Assembly: GCF_011075055.1 (NCBI RefSeq) | Contig: NC_058143.1 | Coordinates: forward strand, 12,043,057-12,107,056 | Length of the DNA stretch: 64,000 nucleotides | Origin: Mangifera indica | Lineage: Eukaryota; Streptophyta; Magnoliopsida; Sapindales; Anacardiaceae | Direction: 5' to 3' | Shown here: piece by piece, positions 33,976-46,721 of the stretch | Layout of the letters: each line of letters starts with the position of its first letter | Numbering within the stretch: the stretch's first letter is position 1 | The notes under the pieces: model-generated | The model's input: the letters and a program-made list of their open reading frames with translations, nothing else | What the model was told of the DNA's origin: nothing | The model's database searches: none | Program-made: the position numbers and the translations under genes

Positions 33976-36835
33976 AAGATAGGAAAAATATCCATATATC
34001 CCTAGTAAGTTTTAAAAATTGACATTTACACTTTCAAAATATTGTTCACAATTCAATTAAATATGGATGTAATCGTAACATTTTAAACCTTTGGTGACAA
34101 AATGAAAGTTAATTGGACTCACATTATAATATTTAGAAGAAATGATATAAATAATTTCTGACTATAAAACTAATGGCTAACTTTGATGGATGGGGAATAA
34201 CATGAGTCGTGCCTTTGTGAGACCTTTAGCAAGTCAGCCCATGTGCTTTTGTGGGTTAACCCTTCATATTATATTTTTTTTATAAAATTTTAATTATTTT
34301 TTATATGTTAGGTTAGATCAGTCCGTGGCTTATAGCCTAAAGCCCTTAACATGGCTTGTAATTTTGTGACCATGCCCTTGTGGGCCATGCCAAAAAAAGA
34401 GGCTCTAAACCGAGCTAATCTAGTTTCAAATTTAGTAATTATCAATTATTTGTCAAAAATAGAAGTTATCATCTAATAGGGAAGTTTAATACATTCAATA
34501 GTACGAATATGAAGAATCTACACACAATATGAATGACATTAACCATAAGATAATAATCATGTATCGTCTTCACAATAAAATTTGCGTTGATGTCAAATAT
34601 TATTCTCTAATAGATGTCTATATTGTTGAATACTAATTTGTTTGACCAAGTTAGGTGAGCATTGTTCCAACAATGTTCTAGGTGTTGGAGCTTATGGTCT
34701 TAGATATAATTTTTTATTCTTCCACAATAATATTATCATCAATGTTTGATATTATTAATTAATAAATGCTCTGATAAACTTTGACCAACATTGCTTTAAT
34801 GTTATGTTAGGTGTTAGAGTTGCTTCCAAATGGATATTTTAACAATTAGTTTAGAATGAAAATAGAATAATAATATAAAGTTGGATCAAATCAACTGCTC
34901 TGCTATTGAATTGTATCATATCTTATGGCGGGTTATCACCATAAAATCATTTTCCAACAATGCATCTTGGATTACTTACCATAGCCATATCACTCTAACT
35001 CTCATATAAATTGAAGCCCTGTTTTGCCTATCAACATCCAAACAATTACAATTGCTTTTTTCTTCTAGATCTATGAAGATTCAGTCTCCATCTTCTCCAA
35101 GAAGTCCTTTCTCAAGTCAATTCCAATAAGAGTAATGAAGAAACTTACCAAAAGTTTCATCATAGTCAGATTATTAACTCACCGAAAGCCAACAACCATC
35201 AAAATCGTATGGCGTCAATATTTTGCCGTTCTAGGATTGGCGAGCAAAGCAAATCGGGTGGTCAAAAAGCGTTGAGTAACTTCTAGAGAAGAAGAAGATT
35301 AATGGAATGACATGACAACGAACTCAGCTTCTTAATCGAGTTGACCTTTGATCCAATTAGAGGGTCACTGAAAAGTTATAATGTATCGAGTTAAAATAGC
35401 TAGTTGAATAATGTTAAATGTTATATGTTATATTGAATTCTCGATTTTAAATTTTGAATAAAAAAATTTAAGACAATTTATTCATGAATTTTTAGAAAAA
35501 TCTGTGTTTACAAAGAACCTTTAACCCTAAAAAATTATCATGAAGATCAAATTCATAAATATGGCTCTCATTCTTATGTGAAAATTATTATTGATATTAT
35601 TATTTGTTATTCAGTATATACAAAGAATTCCTTATAAAATGATGCAACAATTCGTTATAATTGATATCATAATAGTTAAGTTTATATTTCATTCAAATTC
35701 ATTTGATCGCATTAAAACCCAATTAAATTGTCTTACATGTTCAATAAATATATTTCTATATATATATAATTATAAATATGTAATAATAACATCATTGATC
35801 GGACTAAACAATCTACAGATAAGCTTTTTGATTGGATCAAAGCCTAAGCTAAATTTGAAAACATTGATTATAATATCTAACCATAAATGATGTGCTACGT
35901 AATGTTTTTAAGGGTACAAATTAAAATAATAATATTACATTTAAACTTATATGTTTAAATTTGATTTGATGATTTAAAATTTTACATAAAATTGACTAAT
36001 CAAAAAATTATTGTCTAATATATAAGGTTACATGTAAGTTTGTAAAGAATAATTTATTTAAAAATTTCACATTATTTATCATTTATTTTCGAATTGAAAT
36101 CCAAATAATTAATTAGTAATTTTTTATTTAAATGGTAAATTAATAAATACTATGCTATTTAAATTTTTTTAAAAAAAGTTTTAAGGTAATATAGAAATGA
36201 ATTTAATGCAAATTTTAAGTAGGTAAAAAAAATATGGGACACAGGTTATAGTCTTAATAACGTATTATTTATCAGGTAATATTCTTGTATAGTTACTTGA
36301 TGATATAAGGACTAAAAAAATATGATGCCAAATATACAAACGACAATGGAGAGGGAAGGGATGACAATGATTATCCTCATCTTTGTCTACATAAGGTGGG
36401 CACATCTTCATTTTTGTTACAAGAATCACGAACAATCCCTATTCCCTATTCTTTAAAGAATAATTTTCTCCTTATCCTCTCCTCTTACCCACCCCTCATC
36501 GTCCTTTCCATTAAATAATTAAAACTGTAATAAATACTTTCGAAAACTATATTTTATAAATAAGTACAGGGAGACGAGGGTACAAGATGGGGATGTGGAT
36601 ATATTTATCCTTGCCACCATCTTTGAGGATTGTTTTTATCTTTGTCCTCATCCTTATAAACTTATATTGGGGAATCCCCTCTTCATACAAGATAGAAACC
36701 CTATTTTTAGAGTCAAGTTATTATCCCTAACCAAATTAATCTTTAAGATGAAAATGACATCTTTCCACTATCCATTAAGTATTGTTAGTAAAATTATTTG
36801 ATTTTTAGGATAGACACTTTAAAAAGTATAGATAT
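33976..36835. repeat. 3-kb repeat unit B
   Basis: It starts 'taagataggaaaaatatcca' as units C and E do. It contains 'agatcagtccgtggcttata' (34316), the conserved segment (34950-35280) and a nested hAT-like short element at 36356-36729. In the conserved segment the frame IYEDSVSIFSKKSFLKS to ASKANRVVKK is open after an upstream TAG. No recognised gene. Confidence 0.75.
36356..36729. mobile_element. Nested hAT-like short element in unit B
   Basis: 'aagggatgacaatgattatc' at the left end and 'gttattatccctaa' at the right end, imperfect inverted ends as in unit A. Confidence 0.55.
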
Positions 36836-38660
36836 GAGTATGGTAGTGATTATACGTGAAATATTATATTGTTAATTATACATCTCCTCTTTTCTCAATT
36901 TCAGGTCAGGTTTGATGACAAGTGATAATAGTGATTATACTAAAAGTATAGATATGAGTGTCAATGATGCATAATCCTATGTTTTAGGAAAAAAACTATA
37001 ATATTTGAAATTTAGGGTTTCAATGAAATTTGTAGGGGCTTTTAGTAACTTATTCCAATTTGATTAATAACTAACCAAAAGCTAATATCCCTAAAATCAC
37101 ATCCCATTGGACATGAAATATTATATTGTTTATTTTTAACTGGCTAACTGACTATTTCCTACCCAAGGTTTGATGAAATGATACATCTCCACTTTATAAA
37201 GTTTGAAAAAATCAATTTTTTGTCCATTTGTTGAATTTGTTAAAGAATCTATTAAATTTTTTCCAAAATTGTTGAAAAGACAAAATAGCCCTCAAGTTGA
37301 GTAATGTTTTACCCCAAAATTTTATTTAATAATTTTTGTATCCTAATTTATATTAATTTCATGTAAAATTGTATGTTTGGGGTTTGAACATAATTTTTAT
37401 AATATTAGGGTTGTTAAATAATTTATAGGGGATTTTGGAAATTCAAAAATTTTAGGGGTGCTTTTGAAATTTTAAAATATCAATATGTCTTTAGTAGTTT
37501 CAAATGACAATTATACCATTAAAGAACTTAACAAAACATAAAATATTAGAGGTGTAAATGTCATATCACAACTATTACGATTATACTTATATTTTCAAAA
37601 TATATGGGGGTGAATATGATAGTTTCGAAGTAAGATATAAAAAATATCTATATGCCCCAGATAAGATTAAAAAAATGACATTTACACATTCAAAATATTG
37701 TTCATAATTCAGTCCAATATGGATACAAACATAACATTTTAAACCTTTGGTGACAAAATAAAATTTAATTACATCCTTATTATAATATTTAGATAAAATG
37801 ATATAAATAATCTTTAACTATAAAACTAACGGTTGACTTTAATAAATAAATAGGGAGCAACTTGAGTCATGCCTTCATGAGGCCCTTAGCAGGTCAGCCT
37901 ATGTGTTTTTGTGGATTGACCCTTTATATTATATTTTTTATTATATACTGGGTCGGATCAGCCCACGGGTTGTAGCTAAGGCCCTTAACATGGCTCGTAA
38001 TTTTGTGACGGTGCCCTTGTGGGCCATGCCAAGAAAAAGGCTTTAAACCGGGTTTATCTAGTTTCAAGTTCAATAATTATCAATTATTTTTGTCAAAAAT
38101 ATAAGTTATCATCTAATAGAGAAGTTTAATACATTCAATAGTATGGATTGAAAAATCCACACACAACATAAATGACATTAATCACAAGATAATAATCATG
38201 TATTGTCTTCATGATAAAATATGTGTCAGTGTCAAATATTATTCTTCGATAGATGTCCATATCATCGGATACTAATTTGTTCGACCAATTTAGGTGAACA
38301 TTGTTCCAACAATGTTCTTACATGTTGGAGCTTATGATTTAGGATATAATTTTTTATTCTTCAATAATAATATTATCATCAATGTTAGATATTATTAATT
38401 AATAAATGCTCCAATCAATTTTGACTAATATCGTTTTAATGTTATGTTAGGTGTTAGAGTAGCTTCCAAATGGTTATTTTAACAATTAGTTTAGAACCAA
38501 AACAAAATCATAATATAAAGTTGGATCAAATCAACTACTTTTCTATAGAGCTCTACCATATTTTATGGTGGATTATCACCAACAAATCATTTCCCAAAAA
38601 TGCATCTTGGATTACTTACCATAACCATATCACTATAACTCTCCTATAAATTGAAGCCCT

Positions 38661-38915
38661 ATGTTGCCTATCAACATCCAAACAATTACAATTTCATTTT
38701 TCTTCAAGATCTATGGATCTTTAGTTTCCATCTTCTCCAAGAAGTCCATTCTCAAGTCAATTCCAATGAGAGTAATGAAGAAACTTACCAAAAGTTTCAT
38801 CATAGTTAGATTAGTAACTCACCAGAAGCCAACGACCATCAAAATCATATGGCGTCAATATTTTACCTTTTTAGGACTGGCGAGCAAAGCAAATCAGGTG
38901 GTCAAAAAGTGTTAG
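38661..38915 (+). other. Conserved 84-codon open frame in unit C
   Basis: This is the longest intact form of the frame shared by the units. It begins MLPINIQTITISFFFKIYG, continues SIFSKKSILKSIPMRVMKKL and ends in ASKANQVVKKC. A TATA-like 'tataaatt' lies at 38645-38652, only 16 bp before the ATG. The family is unknown. It could be a relic exon, or chance openness preserved by recent duplication. The minus strand of the same segment also has two GGTAAGT donor-like sites, so the true coding strand, if any, is unsettled. Confidence 0.35.
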
Positions 38916-40017
38916 TAACTTCTGGAGGAGAAGAAGATCAATGGAATGACATGACAATGAACCCAACTTCTTAATCGAGTTGACCTTCGTACCAATTATA
39001 GGGACACCGAAAAATTATAATGTATCGAGTTAAAGTAGCTAGTTGAATAATGGTAACTGTTGTATTGAATTCTCGATTTTTAATTTTGAATAAAACATTA
39101 ATTTTTTTAGATTTTTTTCATGAATTTTTTAAAAAATATGTGTTTACAAGGAACCTTTCCTCTATAAAAATTATTCTGAAGTTCAAATTCATAAATATGG
39201 CTCTCATTTTTATGTGAAAATTATGATTAATATTATTATTTGTTTATAGGTATATACACAAAATTCCTTATAAATTGATGCAACAATATGTTATAATTGA
39301 CATATCATCTATCATAATGGTTTAGTTTATTTTTAATTCAAATTCAATCGATCAGATTAAAACCTAATCGAACTGTCTTGCAAGTTCAATAAATATGTTT
39401 TTTAATATATATAAAATTTTAAATATGTAATAATAATGTCATCAATTTGACTAAACAACCTACAAGTCAACTTTTTGAACGGATCAAGACCAAATATGAA
39501 TTTGAAAACATTGATTATATTGTCTAACCATAAATGATATACTACATAATGTTTTTAAGGGTATGAATTAAAAGAATAATATCACAATTAAAAATTATCA
39601 AAGAAACTTATATGTTTAATTTTGATTTGATGATTTAAAATTTTGGATAAAATTAACTGATTAAAAAATGATTGTCTAATATATAAGGTTACATGTAAAT
39701 TTGTAAAGAATAATTTGTTTTAAAATTTCACATTATTTATCATTTATTTTCATATTGAAATCCGAATAATTTATTAGTAATTTTTTGATTTAAATGGTAA
39801 ATTAATGAATACTAAGCTATTTAAATTTTAAAAAATAAGTTTTAAGGTAATGTGGTAATGAATTTAATGCAAATCTTAAGAAGGTAAGAAAAATCTGGCA
39901 CACAGATTATAGTCTTAATGACGTACTATTTATAAGGTAATATTTTTATACACTTACTTGATGATATAAGGACTACGAATATATGATACCAGATATACAG
40001 ATGACAATGGAGAGGGA

Positions 40018-40393
40018 AGAGGTGGCAATAGGTATCCTCATCTTTGTCTCCATAAGTTGGACACATCTTCGTTTTAGTTACAAGAATTATGAATAATCTC
40101 TATTCCCTATCCTTTAAAGAATAATTTTCTCCTTGTCCTCTCCCCTTACCTTACCCCAATCGTCCTCTTCATTAAATAATTAAAAGTGCAATGAATACTT
40201 TTGAAAATTTTATTTTAGAAATATGTACAAGGAGACAAGGGTACGAGACGGGGATAAGGATATATTTATCCTTGCCATCACCTTTGAGGATTATTTTTAT
40301 CTTTGTCCCCATCCTTATTTCTATTTATGTAAGAGAATCCCCTCTCTATACAAGATAGGAACCCTATTTTTAGGGTCTAAGTTATTATCCCTA
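40018..40393. mobile_element. Nested hAT-like short element in unit C
   Basis: 'aagaggtggcaataggtatc' and 'gttattatccctag' ends, as in the other units. Confidence 0.55.
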
Positions 40394-40489
40394 GCCAAAC
40401 CAATCTTTAAGATGAAAATGACATTTTTCCACCTTCCATTAAGTATTGTTAGTGAAATTATTTGATTTGTAGGATAGACACGTTAAAAA

Positions 40490-41060
40490 GATAATTTCAT
40501 AACTTTATGTATATATATATATATTAAAAATTAACAATATTTTACTGTCAAACTTTATTTTCACCTATATTTTTTTCTAAAAAATTAAATTTTAAAATCT
40601 AAAATAGTCATCAACGATGACTAGAATAGTGTATTTACACCAAAATTGACTATTTTGAGGCAGTTTCAATTGAAATTGTATTGGTCATGTCAGTGTGATC
40701 TTAGTTGAAATTGCACCAAAATGATGCAAATTCAATAAAAAGTGCACCGATTTGGTATAATTTCAACATAATTGCATCATTCTAGTGTGATTTTGATGGA
40801 GTTTCATTGGAATGGTGCAATTTCTATGGAATTGCATGGTTCTGGTGTGATTCCAATGCAATTATGACATAATTATAATCCTAATTTTAATAGTAATCAT
40901 TGTGATTACAAATTTAAGATTGATTGGAGTTAAAGTTAGGGTTTTAATTTTTTTCAGTTAAAGCTAGGGTTTAAATGATAAATTTTAAAGTTGATTGGAT
41001 AAAATGTAATTTGTTTGTTATTTAGGGCTTAAAGGATGGGAGCTTGTCGTTATATCGGTT
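40490..41060. repeat. Tail repeat T1 (copies also at 57660 and 58235)
   Basis: This is a run of related short phrases such as 'ttgcatcattctagtgtgat' and 'tttcattggaatggtgcaat', repeated with variation. It ends 'gatgggagcttgtcgttata' and 'tcggttggccaata'. It recurs at 57660-58230 and 58235-58680, the last directly before a hAT transposase relic. Clustered subterminal motifs are a feature of hAT elements. Confidence 0.6.
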
Positions 41061-41202
41061 GGCCAATAGTGGTTCTCCTTTTTGTATTGATTTGGAAGAT
41101 AGTTCGGTTACTACAATATTTAGTTTGTCCCCTACACTCCAGCCATTTGGCCATTTTGCAACACAATCGAATTTTTTGTATATTCTTTTTAAATTCAACG
41201 CC

Positions 41203-41829
41203 AAAAGACTATTGTCTACCAAGGTTCTTGAAATGATAATTTCCACAATTAAGTTTCAAAAAGCTAGATTCCTACCTTATAGGTTTTAAAATGTCAAATT
41301 CTCGTCCATTATCCACTTATGTTAATGAATTTCATCAAGTGAAAGAGCAAGAAAGTTATTCTGCATAGATTATTTTATTTTATTTTTCTTTTTTCAAAAC
41401 TATGCATGTTTGAGGAGGGTGAATTATAATTTTTGAAGAAATTTTAGGGTTATTAAAATTCAAAAAAAGTGTGGGGTTTTAAAAATTTTAATATTTCAAT
41501 ATGCACTTTAAGAGTTTAAAAAATGATAGTTATAACACCAAAGAATTAAACAAAATGTAATATTTTAGAGTTGATTAGAGTTTTGATATTTTATAAGGAT
41601 TTAAGTGATAAACTTTTAAATCGATAATGATATATTTGCAATTTGACAATTATATTAAGTGTTAATGGTAGTTTTGTGATTTCAATAAAGCTGAAACAAT
41701 TAATTTTTGGAAAATCAAACAAAATTCTCTGATAAAAATGGATGACGGGTGGAAATTTGATATTTTAAAACCGAAAGAGTAAAACATTGTACTTTCATCA
41801 AACATTCGGTGGCAAATAGTCATTTAATC
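41203..41829. mobile_element. Fold-back element (about 627 bp), complete with both arms
   Basis: The left arm 'ccaaaagactattgtctacc' / 'aaggttcttgaaatgataat' pairs with the right arm 'actttcatcaaacattcggt' / 'ggcaaatagtcatttaatc'. Part of its right half is also present at the start of unit A, and its left half at 37143 and 53155, so it was carried along when the units duplicated. No target duplication is visible. Confidence 0.65.
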
Positions 41830-43071
41830 AGTTTTGTGTGAATTCAGATACTTCTGTACCTCATCTTTTGAAGACACACATCTTGGATCGGTCTATAGGT
41901 CATAGCCTAAGGCTCTTGACATGACTTGTAATTTTACTATTGTGTCCTCGTAGGTTGTACCAAAAAAAGGGACTATAGACTAGCATGGTCTAGTTACAAA
42001 TTTAGTAATTATTAATTATTTCTATCAAAAAAAGAAGTTATCATCTAATAGAGAAGTTTAATATATTGAATAGTATGAATACAAAGAATCTATGTATAAT
42101 ATGAATGACATTAATCATAAGATAATAATCATGTATCATCTTCATGGTAAAATTTGTGTCAATGTCAAATATTTTCTTCTAACAAATGTTGATATCGTCG
42201 AATGCTAGTTTGTCTAACCAATTTAGGTAAGCATTGTTCTAACGATGTATTAGGTGTTGGAGCTCATAGTTTAGGATCCAATTTTTCATTCTCCAACGCC
42301 AATATTATCATTAGTGTTGAATATTCTTAACTAATAAATGTTCTAATCAATGTTGATCGACATTATTTTAATGTTATGTTAGGTGTTAGAGTAGATTCCA
42401 AAAAGTTACTTTAACAATTATTTTAAAACCAAAATCGATTAATAATATAAAGTTGGATCAAATCAACCACTTTGTTATAGAGTTCTACCATATCTTATGG
42501 CAAGATATCATCGGCAAATAATTTCCCAAAAATGCATCTTGGATTACTTACCACAACCATATCACTCAGTTCTTCTTATAAATTGAAGCCCTATGTTGCT
42601 ATCAACATCTAAACAATTACAATTTCTTTTTTCTTCAAGATGTCTTTATCTTCTTGAATGAGTCATTTCTCAAATAAATTCCAGTGAATATAATGAAGAA
42701 ACTTACAAGAAGTTTCATCACAGTCAGATTAGCAACTCATCATAAGCCAGCGACCGTTAAAATCACATGGCAACAATATTTTATGGTGCTAGGAATAGCG
42801 AGTAGAGCAAATCGATTAGTGAACAGACATTGAGTAACTTCTACAAAAGAAGACTATCAATCGTGATGACCATCAATCCAACTGTAGGAACACCGACAAG
42901 TTAAAATAATGTAACAAATTAAAGTCGCTAGCTGAATAATGTGGAATGTTATATTGAATTCACAAGCTTTAATCTTGAATAAGAACTTTTTTTTTTGGGT
43001 CATTGAAGACAATTTCTTCTTGAATTTTCGGAAAAAATCTGTGTTTGCCTAGAAGTTCAACCTCATAATAA

Positions 43072-43116
<45 letters not shown>

Positions 43117-44630
43117 ATTTTAATTATGTAATAATAACATCATTGATCGGATTAAACAACCTATAGATAAAAAATAATGTGCTATATAATGTTATTAAGG
43201 GTATAAATTAAAAGAATAATATTAAACTTTAAAAATTTTAGACAAACTTATGTGTTTCAATTTGATTTGAAGATTTAAAATTAGTGATAATATTAACTGA
43301 TTAAAAAATGATTTGTCTAATAAGTAAGGTTACATGTAAGTTTGTAAGGAACAATTTGTTTAAAACTTTCACATTATTTATCATTTATTTTCCTATTGAA
43401 ATCCAAATAATTTATTTAAATGGTACATTAATAGATACTATGCTATTTATATTTAAAAAAAAGTTCTAAGGAAATATGGAAATGAATTTAATGCAAATTT
43501 TAAGTAGGTAGTAAAAATCTGAAACACAAATTACAATCCTAATAATGTATTACTTATATGGTAATATTCGTGTACACTTATCTTACTTTATGATAAGAAG
43601 GAAAATATGATGCCAAATGCTGAGATGAAAATGGAGAGAGAAGGGGTGGTGATGACTATCCTCATTCTCGTCTTCGTAAGGTGGGACACATCTTTGTTTT
43701 TGTTATGAGGATTACGAAACATCCCTATTCCTTATCTGTTAAGGAATAATTTTCTCTTTATCCTCTCCCCTTAGCCACCCCCTCATTGTTCCTTCCACTA
43801 AAAGTGTAATGAATATTTTCAAAATTTATATTTTAGAAATAAGTACGGGGAGACGAGGGTACAAGATGGGAATGGGGATATATTTATCCTCGACACTAAT
43901 TTTGGGGATTGTTTTGGTCTTTATTGCCATCCTCATTCCTTCTTATTTCAAGGAATCCCTTCCCCATAGAAGATGAGAACCCTATTTCCAGGAGCAAGTT
44001 ATCATCCCTAGCCAAATTAATCTTTTAAGTTGAACAAGACGTATTTCCACCTTCCATTAAGCATTGTTAGTGAAATTATTTGATTTTTAGATAGATACAT
44101 TAAAGGGATGCCATAATGGGGTTCTATTAAATAATCAAGAAGATATATGATGACCAAATTATTTTTACAATTTGAGGGTCTTTCCAGTGGAAGTTTTAGT
44201 CCTTATTGTAATTAATTGTCTTTATATGAGCAACTGCGTATATAAATTACATTTCACTTCATAGAAGGAGCTGGAATTGTAAAGATCCAGCCGTGGTGAT
44301 TCTTCAGTGCGTGTAAATTTTTCTTATGTATATATTTTAAATTTGTGCAATTCTTATGTTTGTTATGATCTATACTGTTCATGTGATATTTCTTATCACA
44401 AACTGATATACACAATTCAAAGTCTTGAGCTAAATAGACTATGATAGCAATTATTAGATTTGAGAAGGCTTGTGTTAGTTTGCTACGGACCTGTGAGAAG
44501 AAAAAATGAATTAGGAGAATAGATGAGACATAAGGTTTTTACGTGATTCGGCTTGATCACCGGAACGTCTATATCCAGGTGTTGTCACTGGTCTGGGTGT
44601 AGTATAAGAGTAGTAGAAGATCTTAGCTTT
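41560..44630. repeat. 3-kb repeat unit D
   Basis: It is closest to unit A. It shares the fold-back right arm, 'cttggatcggtctataggtc' (41882), the conserved segment (42530-42831), a nested hAT-like element (43641-44011) and the A-type tail up to 'gggtgtagtataagagtag'. An (AT)n microsatellite at 43074-43113 replaces part of the body found in A. Confidence 0.75.
43641..44011. mobile_element. Nested hAT-like short element in unit D
   Basis: 'aaggggtggtgatgactatc' and 'aagttatcatccctag' ends. Confidence 0.55.
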
Positions 44631-45092
44631 TCCTCTCACACACCCATGGCGTACGATTCTGACTCTTTATCAATTTTTAATCGTTGCTGTTACTATTGTA
44701 GTCTATTTTGCATTAGAATTTGAATTGTGTATATCAATTAATAATGAAAAATCACATCAAGACATTCGATTAAGGGTTGTTATGAATAAAAATTAATGAT
44801 GTCCTCCTTTTATTCCTTTCCTTATAAACAAAATCTTTTAAGCAGGTGAAAAAGATAAGCCCAGTTTTCGAGTTGGTAAATGGAGAGATGTCTTATCTGG
44901 TGTAAAGCATTACCAATCTTACAAGTCTTCAACAGCATCTGAAAGTTGTGCTCAGGAAACTATGATTGTATGATGCACTTTTACAGATTGGGAAAGAATA
45001 AGTATACTTTCATGCTTCCGATATCTGCAGCAGCTTAATGTTCAAACAGACAGTGTTGAATATTTGTATCCCATTCCAGGTATAGAATGTGT
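44631..45092 (+). other. Exon-like segment of unknown gene, left of copia copy 2
   Basis: The base composition is more balanced than in the surrounding units. A plausible acceptor 'cttttaagcag' precedes 44848. An open stretch follows, reading either GEKDKPSFRVGKWRDVLSG or, in another frame, ISPVFELVNGEMSYLV. A second acceptor-like 'tatcccattccag' lies at 45068-45080, just before the copia insertion, and the sequence continues at 51484. I do not recognise the gene. Confidence 0.35.
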
Positions 45093-45486
45093 TGTCAGTT
45101 TTTTCTTCATGGCTTAATGGTAACTGCTTCATGCCGTTACTTCTTCATGGCTTAGTGGTCTGTAACTCCTATGCATTATGGTTTATAACTCCCATGCCAT
45201 AACTCCATAAGTTGCGTAGCATTCTTGATGGTAGAATGCTTTTTAAGGCTATAAATAGGGTCCCTGGGTGAGCTTTTTCTACAAGTGAAAACATACACCA
45301 TTCTATGAGAAAAAGAGATCACCTGGAAGATGAAACTTGGAAGCAATTTCCAGAGGATTATACTGCATCAAATCGTCAAGCAATGGCTAGAGGTTAGTGT
45401 TTAATATTCTGCAATTTAATTTTGGTTTCTATCTTGCATACTCAATATATATATGCTTAGATAGAGACCATATACATGTTTTTACA
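45093..45486 (+). repeat. Copia copy 2, 5' LTR
   Basis: 394 bp; TATA box 'tataaata' at 45250-45257. The primer-binding site 'tggtatcagagc' follows at 45489-45500. Confidence 0.93.
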
Positions 45487-45488
45487 TT

Positions 45489-45500
45489 TGGTATCAGAGC
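45489..45500 (+). other. Copia copy 2 primer-binding site
   Basis: 'tggtatcagagc' is complementary to the initiator methionine tRNA 3' end and starts 2 bp inside the LTR. Confidence 0.9.
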
Positions 45501-45847
45501 CATTTTATGCCTCTGCCTTGCTTTGATGTGTTAAACATGCAAAATTTTTTGTTATCCCGAATTTCTTTAGAAAGAGAAAGTTGGTTGTTGGCATTTTTTG
45601 AATAAAATTTTTATTTAGATGAATTATACATCAAAAACTGAGAATTTTGATATATGGAAAGTCAAAATCAGAGTTTTGTAGGCTGATTTAGAGTGCAAAA
45701 TGTATACAGGTCTGAAATCGGGTCTGTCGACCCGAATCTTGACCCGGCTAGAGGTCAGGGACGATCTTCAGATGACATGTCATTTGCTTTTGTTTTCTGC
45801 AGACGACATGTCCTTCATCTGCTATATTAAAATGTAAAATTACTTCA

Positions 45848-45912
45848 ATCTCGCGTTTCGAACCCAGATCATCAGAAACCAGGTTCTGAGTGAGAGACTT
45901 GCCACCCAACCA
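45848..45912 (-). other. tRNA-like box A/box B module in the copia leader (also at 24062-24126)
   Basis: On the minus strand 'gggtggcaagtctctcact' resembles a pol III box A. About 35 bp further, 'gggttcgaaacgcgag' resembles a box B/T-loop. The equivalent module in copy 1 is more diverged ('gggttcaaaacgcgag'). The layout looks like a tRNA-derived SINE head captured in the untranslated leader. There is no complete tRNA cloverleaf. Confidence 0.4.
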
Positions 45913-46721
45913 ATTTCATTTTCGTTGGGAACTCGGGACATCGTACATTCTTATATGCTTTAAGTTTAGTTTTCATAACATTTGAGTTTCCTTGAACCTG
46001 TGACCATCCTCTGCCATGAAAATAAAAACTGTTAGGGTTTAATTTGATTATATTATATATTTTGGCCTTAATAAAATATATTTTTATTATAATTGATTGC
46101 CAAAATTATTATTATTATTATTTTTAATTGGATAATTTAAGTTTCATTTATCCAATTTTTAGTGTTTATTAAATAATTTAATATTGTTTATATGATTAAT
46201 TTTATGCATAATTTTGGTTTAATTGAAATTATACTTTAAATAATTTATTAAGGATTATATGCATAAAATTAGATGTCATGTGATTAGTATAATATTTGAT
46301 TGATCATAGAGTAGCCACAACATCTTTGATTATATCAAAGTTATACATTAAGTATCCTGAGATCACATTTAGTTATATGACATCAATTGTAATTAATCAT
46401 TGTAAGTATGATAAATCTTATTCCACAGGAATTTTTATTATATTTATGTGATTAATTAGGATGAAATAAAAAATTATTTTTCTTAATCTACCCACAAGAA
46501 TTAAGAAAAGGAATATAATTTGGTAGTTTCATCATACAGTTTATATATTTGTATATAAATCTATTTAAATTAAAAACTTAGCCCACAGACAGTTCTTATG
46601 TTATATGGTTTATATATTTAAAGCATGTTTATACATTGGTAGAACATGATATTAATTTTGATAGCTTCAAATTTAGTGACTTCAGCGTGTATGTTAATAT
46701 TTATTTGCAGTTATTCAACCT

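Larger units (their letters stand above)
36880..40480. repeat. 3-kb repeat unit C (with leftward extension)
   Basis: 36880-37640 is shared with the start of unit E. It includes a fold-back left arm at 37143 ('gactatttcctacccaaggt') that lacks its right arm. 37640-40480 parallels unit B: 'ggatcagcccacgggttgta' (37952), the conserved segment (38590-38915) and a nested hAT-like element at 40018-40393. Confidence 0.75.

Noticed and set aside
33376..36801. Short frames in the nested hAT-like elements
   Set aside because: Produced by repeated purine/pyrimidine-rich words; the same short elements occur in five units without a conserved protein.
41022..41289. Open frames on both strands at 41.0-41.3 kb (including a minus frame with KWPNGWSVGDKL)
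   Set aside because: They straddle the boundary between tail repeat T1 and a fold-back arm and match nothing I know.
45850..45912. A true tRNA gene on the minus strand
   Set aside because: Box-like motifs exist but no acceptor stem or full cloverleaf can be folded by eye.
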